Assembly (NCBI GenBank): GCA_016190465.1
Contig: JACPQP010000402.1
Coordinates: forward strand, 1 to 9,053
Direction: 5' to 3'
Length of the DNA: 9,053 bases
Source: Chloroflexota bacterium
GTDB taxonomy: Bacteria; Chloroflexota; UBA6077; FW602-bin22; JACPQP01
Each line of letters starts with the position of its first letter. Positions within the stretch are counted from its first letter, which is position 1. The notes below the pieces were generated by a model. It saw only the letters and a program-made list of their open reading frames with translations, searched no databases and had not been told where the DNA came from. Shown one piece after another: positions 1 to 5,549 of this stretch. Both the position numbers and the translations under genes were made by a program.

Positions 1-40
1 GCCGAGGGCGGCCACGGGGGGCCGAGGGCGGCCACGGGGG
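1..40. repeat. Two tandem copies of a 20-bp GC-rich unit
   Basis: Positions 1-20 and 21-40 are identical 20-base units (gccgagggcggccacggggg). The second copy is also the left edge of the hairpin-rich element that follows. The window begins exactly at a unit boundary, so the array may continue to the left. No coding role is visible. Confidence 0.85.
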
Positions 41-79
41 GCCGCCCCTACCGTAGGGGCACCCCCCTGTGGGTGCCCC
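21..79 (+). repeat. Hairpin-rich interspersed repeat, copy 1 (upstream of the sortase)
   Basis: Positions 21-78 are an exact reverse complement of positions 425-482. The element can form three overlapping hairpins: 26-33 with 40-47 (8 bp, 6-nt loop), 44-51 with 53-60 (8 bp around one central base), and 56-64 with 71-79 (9 bp, 6-nt loop). Short GC-rich palindromic elements of this kind resemble REP/MITE-type repeats. The family name is not known to me. It could end upstream transcription or be a non-autonomous mobile repeat; no transposase is in the window. Confidence 0.8.
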
Positions 80-130
80 GTCGCCATTAGTGGTGAAGTT
101 CGGTGCTGGCGGCCTGCGGCTGGGTTCGCC

Positions 131-135
131 GGAGG
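131..135 (+). promoter_or_regulatory. Ribosome binding site that decides the sortase start
   Basis: GGAGG at 131-135 lies 7 nt before the GTG at 143 but only 4 nt before the TTG at 140. The GTG is therefore the better start. No convincing -35/-10 pair is visible in 80-130, so the sortase promoter is unresolved. Confidence 0.6.
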
Positions 136-142
136 CGCGTTG

Positions 143-1156
143 GTGAGCGCGGTGAGACGGATCCTCGGGGCGGTCCTGACGGTCGGCGGCCTGCTCATTC
201 TGCTCAGCACCGGTGCCCTGTACGGTTACGGGCTATTCGAGCAGTACCAGTACGAGCGCTCGCTGTCGGCCGCTGGGCTCTCCGAGGAAGCCCCGGCTGC
301 GGCCGCCGCTGAGCCGACGCCGGCCGAGGCTGCGCTAGCGCCTGAGATCGCCACGCCCACCGGGACCGAACAGCCGTCGGTCCAGCAAGCGTCCGGGACG
401 GCCGAGAACACGACTCAGGCGACAGGGCACCCACAGGGGGGTGCCCCTACGGTAGGGGCGGCCCCCCGTGGCCGCCCTCGGCTCGACCCCCAACCCCCAG
501 CCCCCAGCCTGCCTGATAGCTTCGATGCGGACCTGTCGGCGCTCCCGACGGTGGCCGTGGTGGCTCTGGAGTGGGACTATCCCAGCGTGCCCCATTCTCC
601 TACGGCCACCGCCACCCCGGTTCCTCAGCCGACGGCAACTCTGACACCTCAGCCGACGGCCACCCCGACGCCTCGTCCCGTTACCCCCCCACGGCGCATC
701 GTCTCCCCGCGCATCGGTCTGAACGCGCCGGTCGTCGAGGCGCCGATCCAGAGCGGCGAGTGGAAGGTCCCCAAGTTCGTCGCCGGCCACCTGGAGGGGA
801 CTGCCTACCCGGGACAGGGGAGCAACGTGGCACTCTCCGGGCATGTCCAGAGCATCGCCGGCGGCAATGTGTTCGCATCGCTGGACAAGCTCAAGCCGGG
901 CGACGAGGTGCGGATCGAGACAGCGGTGGGCTGGTTCACGTACGTGGTGAGCAAGATGCGGATCGTGGCCAACGACGATATCAGCGTGGTGATGCCGACC
1001 AGGCGCGAACAGCTCACGCTGATCACCTGTACCGGAGCCTGGAACCCGGTCACCCGCGACTACACGCAGCGCATCGTGGTGACGGCGGACCTCAGCTCCG
1101 CGCCAGGGGCTGGCAACGCGGGCAGTCGAGACCGACCGAGCGCGCCAGCGCGGTGA
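143..1156 (+). CDS. Membrane-anchored sortase with Thr/Pro-rich stalk
   Basis: A cysteine transpeptidase that in known sortases cleaves a C-terminal sorting motif and joins the protein to a cell-surface nucleophile. The protein has 337 residues from the GTG start. Residues about 6-30 form one hydrophobic segment after a short basic N-terminus (type II anchor). Residues about 45-185 are Ala/Pro/Thr-rich and end in a PQPTAT-type stalk. Residues about 186-318 are the catalytic domain, with His234 (ALSGHV), Cys296 (LTLITCTG) and Arg310 (YTQRIVV) as the expected His/Cys/Arg set. Class D or E seems likely, but I cannot separate them by eye. Residues 95-113 are encoded by an inverted copy of the repeat found just upstream of the gene, so part of the stalk derives from repeat DNA. 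No sorting-signal substrate or second pilus/sortase gene is in the window. The next gene has its own promoter. Confidence 0.9.
   Translation: MSAVRRILGAVLTVGGLLILLSTGALYGYGLFEQYQYERSLSAAGLSEEAPAAAAAEPTPAEAALAPEIATPTGTEQPSVQQASGTAENTTQATGHPQGGAPTVGAAPRGRPRLDPQPPAPSLPDSFDADLSALPTVAVVALEWDYPSVPHSPTATATPVPQPTATLTPQPTATPTPRPVTPPRRIVSPRIGLNAPVVEAPIQSGEWKVPKFVAGHLEGTAYPGQGSNVALSGHVQSIAGGNVFASLDKLKPGDEVRIETAVGWFTYVVSKMRIVANDDISVVMPTRREQLTLITCTGAWNPVTRDYTQRIVVTADLSSAPGAGNAGSRDRPSAPAR
425..482 (-). repeat. Hairpin-rich interspersed repeat, copy 2 (inside the sortase gene, inverted)
   Basis: All 58 bases are the exact reverse complement of 21-78. The copy is read in frame as sortase residues 95-113 (GHPQGGAPTVGAAPRGRPR), with no stop in that frame. 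The adjoining bases are also low complexity: a C-rich run at 486-510 encodes PQPPAPSLP. Tolerance is explained by the location in the disordered stalk, away from the anchor and the catalytic domain. Confidence 0.9.
623..670 (+). repeat. 24-bp tandem repeat encoding the Thr/Pro stalk
   Basis: Two 24-base units, 623-646 and 647-670, share their first 14 bases exactly (cctcagccgacggc). They encode PQPTATLT followed by PQPTATPT. This is an in-frame minisatellite that sets stalk length between the membrane anchor and the sortase domain. Confidence 0.75.
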
Positions 1157-1204
1157 GGCAGACCACCCAGTTGGACGAGAGCCAGGGTGGCCCGAGCCAG
1201 CCGA

Positions 1205-1241
1205 CCTGTCGCCGGGACAGGCGTCCCAGCGGTGCTATAAT
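1205..1241 (+). promoter_or_regulatory. Extended -10 promoter of the M16 peptidase gene, with overlapping inverted repeat
   Basis: TATAAT at 1236-1241 is a perfect sigma70-type -10 box preceded by TGC at 1233-1235 (extended -10). No good -35 box is found at the expected distance, which is common for extended -10 promoters. A 6-bp inverted repeat, CCTGTC 1205-1210 and GACAGG 1216-1221, covers the -35 position and could be an operator or a small hairpin after the sortase gene. Transcription would begin near 1248. Confidence 0.6.
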
Positions 1242-1275
1242 GTGGAGAGAAACACTGCTGATTCACGTACCCCGC

Positions 1276-1280
1276 AGGAG
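1276..1280 (+). promoter_or_regulatory. Ribosome binding site that decides the M16 peptidase start
   Basis: AGGAG at 1276-1280 lies 6 nt before the TTG at 1287. The in-frame GTG at 1242 directly abuts the -10 box and would lie upstream of the predicted transcript start, so TTG 1287 is preferred. Confidence 0.65.
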
Positions 1281-1286
1281 AGAGCG

Positions 1287-3992
1287 TTGAACCAGGTCGT
1301 CCAGTCGACTCAGCTTCCCAACGGGCTGACTATCCTCACCCGCGAGATCCACACCGCGCCGGTCGCCACGTTCTGGGTCTGGTACCGGGTCGGCGCCCGC
1401 AACGAGGTGCCCGGGATCACCGGCATCTCCCACTGGGTCGAGCACATGCTCTTCAAAGGCACGCCCACCCTCGGCAAGGGCGAGGTCTTTCGCACCGTCT
1501 CGAAGAACGGTGGCACACTCAACGGCTTCACCTGGCTGGACTTCACCGCCTACTTCGAGACCCTGCCCGCTGATCGGATCGGGCTGGCCATCCGCATCGA
1601 GTCGGACCGGATGGCCGACTCGCTCTTCGACCCCGCGGAGGTGGCGAGCGAGCGCACCGTGATCATCTCGGAGCGCGAGGGAAGCGAGAACTACCCGACC
1701 TTCCACCTGGGCGACGAGGTCAACGCCGCCGCGTTCAAGGTGCACCCCTATGGCCAGGGGGTCATCGGGGCCAGGTGCGACCTCTTGAGCATGACTCGCG
1801 ATGACCTCTATGGCTACTACCAGACGCACTACGCCCCCAACAACGCGGTCGTCGTCGCGGTGGGCGACTTCGCGACCAGCGACCTGTTGCGCCAGGTCGA
1901 AGATGCCTTCGGACCGATCCCGCCGGGGCCCGAGCCGCGGCCGGTGCGCTCGGTCGAGCCCCCGCAGCAGGGCGAGCGACGGGTGGTCGTCCAGCGGCCC
2001 GGCCCGACCGCGTACTTCGAGGTTGCCTACCACATCCCGGCCGCCTCGGACCCGGACATCGTGCCGCTCATCGTGCTCGACGGCATCCTGTCGGGTGCCA
2101 AGCCGATGGGCCTCTCCTCGGGGCACGGCGGCTTCGGGCGCAGCGCGCGCCTGTATCGGGCGCTGGTGGACTCGGGCCTGTGCAGCTCCGCCGAGTCGGC
2201 GTTCGCCCTCACCCGCGATCCCTATCTCCTGAGCGTCACGGCGTCGCTGCGACCGGGGACCGAACTCGCCCGAGTGGAGGGGGTCGTCGACGCCGAGGTG
2301 ACTCGTCTGCGCAACGGGGACATCAGCGACCAGGACATCGCCAAGGCATTGAAGCAGGTCCGAGCGCAGCTCGTCTACGCCGCCGAGGGGGTGACCAACC
2401 AGGCCTACTGGCTGGGCAGCCTGGAGATGGTGGCCAGCCACCGTCTGCTCGACGAGATGATCGACCGCATCGGCCAGGTCACCCGCGAAGACGTGCAGCG
2501 GGTCGCCGAAACCTACCTCGCCGAGCGCAACCGCACAGTCGGCTGGTTTGTCCCCGAGGGGGGACCGGCCGGCGCGGGTCCGGCCGGTCCGGCGCCGCTG
2601 GGTAGCTATCACGAAGTCTTTCCTGGCTCAGGGGACACCCCAGACTCAGTACTCAGTACTCAGTACTCAGTACTCAGTACGGCGTCGGCCTACCGCCCGG
2701 CGTTCTTCAGCGACGGCGCAGCGGCGGGGAGCCCTGCTCTCCCGGCCCAGCGTGCCGTCACCGCCAACGGGATCGTCGTCCTCGGGGTGGAGAACCGGGT
2801 CACACCGGCGGTGATCGTCCGGGGGTATCTCCCGGCCGGGTCGCTCGTCGAGCCGACTGACAAGATCGGGCTGGCCGTGTTTGCGGCCCGGATGCTTCAC
2901 CGGGGGACTGCCCGCTACTCGTTCGAGGAGATGAACGAACTCACCGATGGGCTCGGGGCATCGATCAGCGTCGAGGGCCACCTGCACACGGCCAGTGTCA
3001 GCCTTCGCTGCCTGCGCGAAGACTTCCCCCGGATGTTGGACCTGCTGGCCGAGTTGCTCCGCTACCCCACGTTTCCCGTGGAGCAGATCGAGAAGCTCCG
3101 GGGGCAGGTGCTCGCCCACATCCGCGAGCAGCACAACGACACCCGGTCAATGGCCGTGAAGCGCTTCGCCGAGCTGACTTATCCCCCTGGGCACCCCTAT
3201 CACTACTGGCGAACGGGCGACGAAGCGACGGTGGGCAGCTTGACTCGGGAGGACATGGTGCGCTTCCACGAGTTGTACTACCAGCCTGCTGGGCTCGTCC
3301 TGGCGGTCGTCGGCGACGCCCTCTTCGAGGAAGCGGTCGGCGAGGTCAGTCGCGCCCTGGGCGATTGGTCGGCGGTTCGCCCACCGGCGCCGTTGGACGC
3401 GCCCGACGCGTCGTCTGTGCCGGGGGTCATCCGGGAGCACGTCCCCATCCCGGGGAAGTCCCAGACGAACGTCGTGCTCGGTCGACCGGCCATCCCGCGC
3501 TCGCACCCGGATTACTATGCGCTCAACACGGCCGATCTGATCCTCGGGGGTCTGGGGTTGATGGGCCGGCTGGGCGCCCGGGTGCGCGACGAGCAGGGAC
3601 TCGCCTACCACGTCCACAGCGACTTCGATGCCGCCCGTGGGCCGGCCGCCTGGACGGTGCAGGCGGGGGTGAACCCGCGGAACGTCGACCGGGCGATCGA
3701 GAGTATCCGCGACGAAGTGCGCCGCATCCGGGAGCACCTGGTCGACGAGGAGGAGCTGGCGGACGCCAAGAGCTACCTCACCGGCGCTCTCCCTCTCTCC
3801 GTCGAGACGAGCGGCGGGATCGCCCGGATCCTCCAGCGGATCGAGCTGTTCAATCTGGGGCTGGACTACCTCGACCACTATCCAGCGATCATCGACAGCC
3901 TCACTCGCGAGCAGTTGTGGGAGGCCGCGCATCGCTGGTTCAGCGCCGACGAGATCGTCATCACCACGGCCGGGCCGGAAGCGCCCCCGTAG
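1287..3992 (+). CDS. Tandem M16 family zinc metallopeptidase (active half plus degenerate half)
   Basis: A 901-residue protein made of two M16 (pitrilysin / processing-peptidase-like) halves in one chain. The first half (about 1-430) carries the inverted zinc motif HWVEH, with His49, Glu52 and His53, and the downstream glutamate Glu129 in the IISEREGSEN stretch. In the family, these bind zinc and activate water. The second half (about 475-901) aligns in pattern but has FAARMLHRGT where the zinc motif belongs, so it is non-catalytic. It keeps the RxRDEQGLAYHV segment (Tyr near 774) used by inactive halves to help grip substrate peptide. The halves probably close as a clam-shell over short peptides. 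No signal peptide is visible, so a cytoplasmic site is likely. The linker, about residues 439-465, is translated from repeat DNA (an interspersed element followed by a heptamer array). The substrate is unknown. Confidence 0.93.
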   Translation: MNQVVQSTQLPNGLTILTREIHTAPVATFWVWYRVGARNEVPGITGISHWVEHMLFKGTPTLGKGEVFRTVSKNGGTLNGFTWLDFTAYFETLPADRIGLAIRIESDRMADSLFDPAEVASERTVIISEREGSENYPTFHLGDEVNAAAFKVHPYGQGVIGARCDLLSMTRDDLYGYYQTHYAPNNAVVVAVGDFATSDLLRQVEDAFGPIPPGPEPRPVRSVEPPQQGERRVVVQRPGPTAYFEVAYHIPAASDPDIVPLIVLDGILSGAKPMGLSSGHGGFGRSARLYRALVDSGLCSSAESAFALTRDPYLLSVTASLRPGTELARVEGVVDAEVTRLRNGDISDQDIAKALKQVRAQLVYAAEGVTNQAYWLGSLEMVASHRLLDEMIDRIGQVTREDVQRVAETYLAERNRTVGWFVPEGGPAGAGPAGPAPLGSYHEVFPGSGDTPDSVLSTQYSVLSTASAYRPAFFSDGAAAGSPALPAQRAVTANGIVVLGVENRVTPAVIVRGYLPAGSLVEPTDKIGLAVFAARMLHRGTARYSFEEMNELTDGLGASISVEGHLHTASVSLRCLREDFPRMLDLLAELLRYPTFPVEQIEKLRGQVLAHIREQHNDTRSMAVKRFAELTYPPGHPYHYWRTGDEATVGSLTREDMVRFHELYYQPAGLVLAVVGDALFEEAVGEVSRALGDWSAVRPPAPLDAPDASSVPGVIREHVPIPGKSQTNVVLGRPAIPRSHPDYYALNTADLILGGLGLMGRLGARVRDEQGLAYHVHSDFDAARGPAAWTVQAGVNPRNVDRAIESIRDEVRRIREHLVDEEELADAKSYLTGALPLSVETSGGIARILQRIELFNLGLDYLDHYPAIIDSLTREQLWEAAHRWFSADEIVITTAGPEAPP
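2603..2645 (+). repeat. Diverged interspersed repeat inside the M16 linker
   Basis: Ungapped comparison with positions 8959-9001 gives 33 identical bases of 43, including the shared core ggggacacccca. The core forms a short hairpin (gggg, loop aca, cccc). The copy lies in frame in the inter-half linker of the M16 peptidase and runs directly into the heptamer array. Confidence 0.65.
2644..2680 (+). repeat. Tandem heptamer array (ACTCAGT) in the M16 coding sequence
   Basis: Five perfect copies of ACTCAGT (2644-2678) plus two further bases. Because 7 is not a multiple of 3, the array encodes a seven-residue periodic peptide (SVLSTQY) in the linker. A gain or loss of one unit would shift the reading frame of the second M16 half. 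Confidence 0.95.
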
Positions 3993-3999
3993 ATGGCCT

Positions 4000-4013
4000 G
4001 TCAGTCAGTCAGT
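4000..4013 (+). repeat. Short tetranucleotide run (GTCA)
   Basis: GTCAGTCAGTCAGT follows the M16 stop codon by seven bases. It is a short simple-sequence run just upstream of the next promoter, with no assigned role. No terminator hairpin is visible between the M16 stop and this promoter. Confidence 0.7.
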
Positions 4014-4021
4014 TGTGCCGC

Positions 4022-4051
4022 TTGACGTGGCGGCGTCGCTCTCCGTACAAT
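4022..4051 (+). promoter_or_regulatory. Sigma70-type promoter of the sugar-catabolic operon
   Basis: TTGACG at 4022-4027 (one mismatch to TTGACA) and TACAAT at 4046-4051 (one mismatch to TATAAT) are separated by 18 nt. The transcript would begin near 4058 and have a leader of about 120 nt before the ATG at 4178. This is the best full promoter in the window. Confidence 0.65.
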
Positions 4052-4069
4052 AGCACCACCCAGAACGGT

Positions 4070-4138
4070 GACTCCGTTCCTGACCCCATTCCTGGCTCCA
4101 TTCCCGACTCCATTCCTGGCTCCATCCAGGAATGGAGC
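4070..4138 (+). repeat. Degenerate 12-bp tandem repeats with terminal hairpin in the operon leader
   Basis: Units at 4070-4081, 4082-4093, 4094-4105, 4106-4117 and a diverged fifth at 4118-4129 follow the pattern gRctccattcct. Odd and even units alternate (gactcc / ggctcc), suggesting a 24-bp higher-order unit. The last unit pairs with what follows: GCTCCAT 4119-4125 and ATGGAGC 4132-4138 form a 7-bp stem with a 6-nt loop. The array lies between the promoter and the ribosome binding site, so it would be transcribed as leader RNA. A regulatory role is possible but unproven. Confidence 0.7.
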
Positions 4139-4166
4139 ACCCTGATGGAGCACATCGATGCGCGAC

Positions 4167-4171
4167 GGAGG
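4167..4171 (+). promoter_or_regulatory. Ribosome binding site of the Gfo/Idh gene
   Basis: GGAGG at 4167-4171 lies 6 nt before the ATG at 4178. The frame is open far upstream, into the M16 gene, so this site is what fixes the start. Confidence 0.75.
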
Positions 4172-4177
4172 GAAGCA

Positions 4178-5380
4178 ATGTCTGAGCAAGTCGGCTTTGT
4201 GACCATGGGCGACGCAAAAGGCCAGCTTGGCGACCTGCCGAGCATCGGCGTCGGCATGCTCGGTTACGCCTTCATGGGGAAGGCGCACGCGAACGCGTAC
4301 CGCAAGCTGCCGTACATCGTGTGGCCACCACCGGCGGTGCCGCGTCTGGTGGCCATCGCCGGTCGAAACGAGGGGGCGGTCAGCGAGGCGGCGCGGCGTT
4401 ACGGCTTCGCCCGCCACTACACGGACTGGCGCCAGCTCGTCCAGGATCCGGAGATCCAGCTCTTCGACAATGGCGGGCCGAACGATGCCCACGCCGAGCC
4501 CTGCATCGCCGCTGCCGAGGCCGGGAAGCACATCATCTGCGAGAAGCCTCTTGGCCGCACGGCTGCTGAGGCGAAGCAGATGCGCGACGCGGTGGCCATG
4601 GCAGGGATCAAGCACGCCTGCGCGTTCAACTACCGCTTCGTGCCGGCGATTCGCCAGGCTCGTCAGCTCATCGAGCAGGGCGCCCTCGGCCGAATCTATC
4701 ACTTCCGCGCCGTGTACCTCCAGGAGTGGATCACCGATCCCAGCTTCCCGATGGTGTGGCGTCTCCAGAAGAAGAACGCCGGCAGCGGTGTGCTGGGCGA
4801 CCTGGGCGCACACATCATCGACCTGGCCCGCTTCCTCGTCGGCGAGCCGAAGAGCGTGAGTGGCCTGACCAGAACCTTCATCAAGGAGCGACCGCTGGGG
4901 GACGGCTCCGGTCGGACTGGCACGGTGGACGTGGACGACGCCTTCGCCGCGCTGGTCGAGTTCGAGAACGGCGCGATCGGCACGCTCGAGGCGTCTCGCT
5001 TCTGCCGCGGCCGCAAGAACCACCAGGTGATCGAGGTCAACGGCTCAAAGGGCTCGCTCGTCTTCAACCTGGAGCGGCTCAACGAGCTCGAGTTTCACTC
5101 GATCGACCAGCCGCGCGACGTTCAGGGCTTCACCGACGTCCTCATCACCGAGTCGCATCACCCATTCTGGGGCAACTGGTGGCCTCACGGCCACATCATC
5201 GGGTGGGAGCACACCTTTGTCCACGAGCTCACCCACTTGATCGGGGCGATCGTCCAGAACCAGACCGTCGATCCCTACGGCGCCACGTTCGAGGACGGCT
5301 ACCGGGCCAACGTCATCTGCGACGCCATCGAGCAGTCGTCGGCAGAGAATGGCGCTCGGGTGCCCATCACGTACAGCTAG
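4178..5380 (+). CDS. Gfo/Idh/MocA family NAD(P)-dependent oxidoreductase
   Basis: A 400-residue sugar or polyol dehydrogenase of the glucose-fructose oxidoreductase / inositol dehydrogenase superfamily. The N-terminal Rossmann domain (about 22-145) has the dinucleotide-binding GVGMLGYAFMG at 24-34 and the EKPLG motif at 122-126, where Lys124 is the usual catalytic/substrate lysine. The C-terminal alpha/beta domain has GSGVLGDLGAHIID at 202-215, giving Asp208 and His212 as the expected catalytic pair. A Trp/His-rich segment near 327-350 (HPFWGNWWPHGHIIG) and a final FEDGYRANVICDAIEQS helix complete the fold. About 23 residues precede the first strand, slightly longer than usual. The protein is cytosolic, with no signal peptide. 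It is the first gene after the 4022 promoter and precedes an isomerase and a xylulokinase, so a pentose, polyol or inositol substrate is likely. The exact substrate cannot be read from sequence. Confidence 0.92.
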   Translation: MSEQVGFVTMGDAKGQLGDLPSIGVGMLGYAFMGKAHANAYRKLPYIVWPPPAVPRLVAIAGRNEGAVSEAARRYGFARHYTDWRQLVQDPEIQLFDNGGPNDAHAEPCIAAAEAGKHIICEKPLGRTAAEAKQMRDAVAMAGIKHACAFNYRFVPAIRQARQLIEQGALGRIYHFRAVYLQEWITDPSFPMVWRLQKKNAGSGVLGDLGAHIIDLARFLVGEPKSVSGLTRTFIKERPLGDGSGRTGTVDVDDAFAALVEFENGAIGTLEASRFCRGRKNHQVIEVNGSKGSLVFNLERLNELEFHSIDQPRDVQGFTDVLITESHHPFWGNWWPHGHIIGWEHTFVHELTHLIGAIVQNQTVDPYGATFEDGYRANVICDAIEQSSAENGARVPITYS

Positions 5381-5394
5381 AGCAGCCAGGGAGG

Positions 5395-5420
5395 GGGGCA
5401 GGCACGGGGGCCTGCCCCTA
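5395..5420. repeat. Hairpin related to the 21-79 element, with a different stem
   Basis: GGGGCAGGC 5395-5403 pairs with GCCTGCCCC 5410-5418 around the loop ACGGGG, and TA follows. The layout and the acgggg loop match the hairpin at 26-47, also followed by ccccta, but the stem bases differ on both arms. It lies 15 nt after the oxidoreductase stop and could act as a weak transcript end or RNA-stabilising hairpin. Confidence 0.65.
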
Positions 5421-5423
5421 CCC

Positions 5424-5514
5424 CCCTCTCCCCGTGGGACCGCCCTCACCCCTGGCCCCTCTCCCACGGGGAGAGGGGGAGAGCGGGTGAGGGCGGTCCC
5501 ACCAGGGGAGAGGG
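5424..5514. repeat. Large nested palindrome between the oxidoreductase and isomerase genes
   Basis: Outer arms CCCTCTCCCC 5424-5433 and GGGGAGAGGG 5505-5514 (10 bp) continue, after a 2-nt bulge (5503-5504), into an 18-bp perfect stem: 5434-5451 with 5485-5502. Inside it is a further 10-bp hairpin: 5456-5465 with 5469-5478, loop ACG. The whole is a roughly 90-base cruciform or RNA stem. It resembles the CCCTCTCCC / GGGAGAGGG interspersed repeats frequent in many GC-rich bacteria (family recalled in general terms, not checked). It ends 23 nt before the next ribosome binding site, so it may lower read-through or separate transcript stability of the two parts of the operon. No T tract follows, so it is not a classical terminator. 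Confidence 0.85.
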
Positions 5515-5537
5515 AGGAATAGCTGGTGGAGCCGAGC

Positions 5538-5543
5538 AGGAGG
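5538..5543 (+). promoter_or_regulatory. Strong ribosome binding site of the isomerase-like gene
   Basis: AGGAGG at 5538-5543 lies 6 nt before the ATG at 5550. This favours ATG 5550 over the in-frame GTG at 5526, which lies upstream of this site. Confidence 0.8.
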
Positions 5544-5549
5544 AAAGAC

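Noticed and set aside
1263..2612. Minus-strand open frame of about 449 codons opposite the M16 gene
   Set aside because: It has shadow-type composition and no motifs, and it lies fully within a plus-strand gene with intact zinc ligands.
2644..2680. Possible CRISPR-like array
   Set aside because: The repeats are 7-bp perfect tandems without spacers and lie inside a coding gene.
3365..4177. Upstream in-frame extension of the Gfo/Idh gene back into the M16 gene
   Set aside because: It would overlap about 630 bases of the M16 gene, its sequence is low complexity, and the GGAGG at 4167 with ATG 4178 gives a normal-length family member.
4001..5023. Minus-strand open frame of 340 codons opposite the Gfo/Idh gene
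   Set aside because: It has no motifs and runs through the 12-bp leader repeats. The plus-strand gene explains the region.
5526..5549. Earlier GTG start for the isomerase-like gene
   Set aside because: The strong AGGAGG lies between this GTG and the ATG at 5550, so it serves the ATG. The extra eight residues are translated Shine-Dalgarno sequence.
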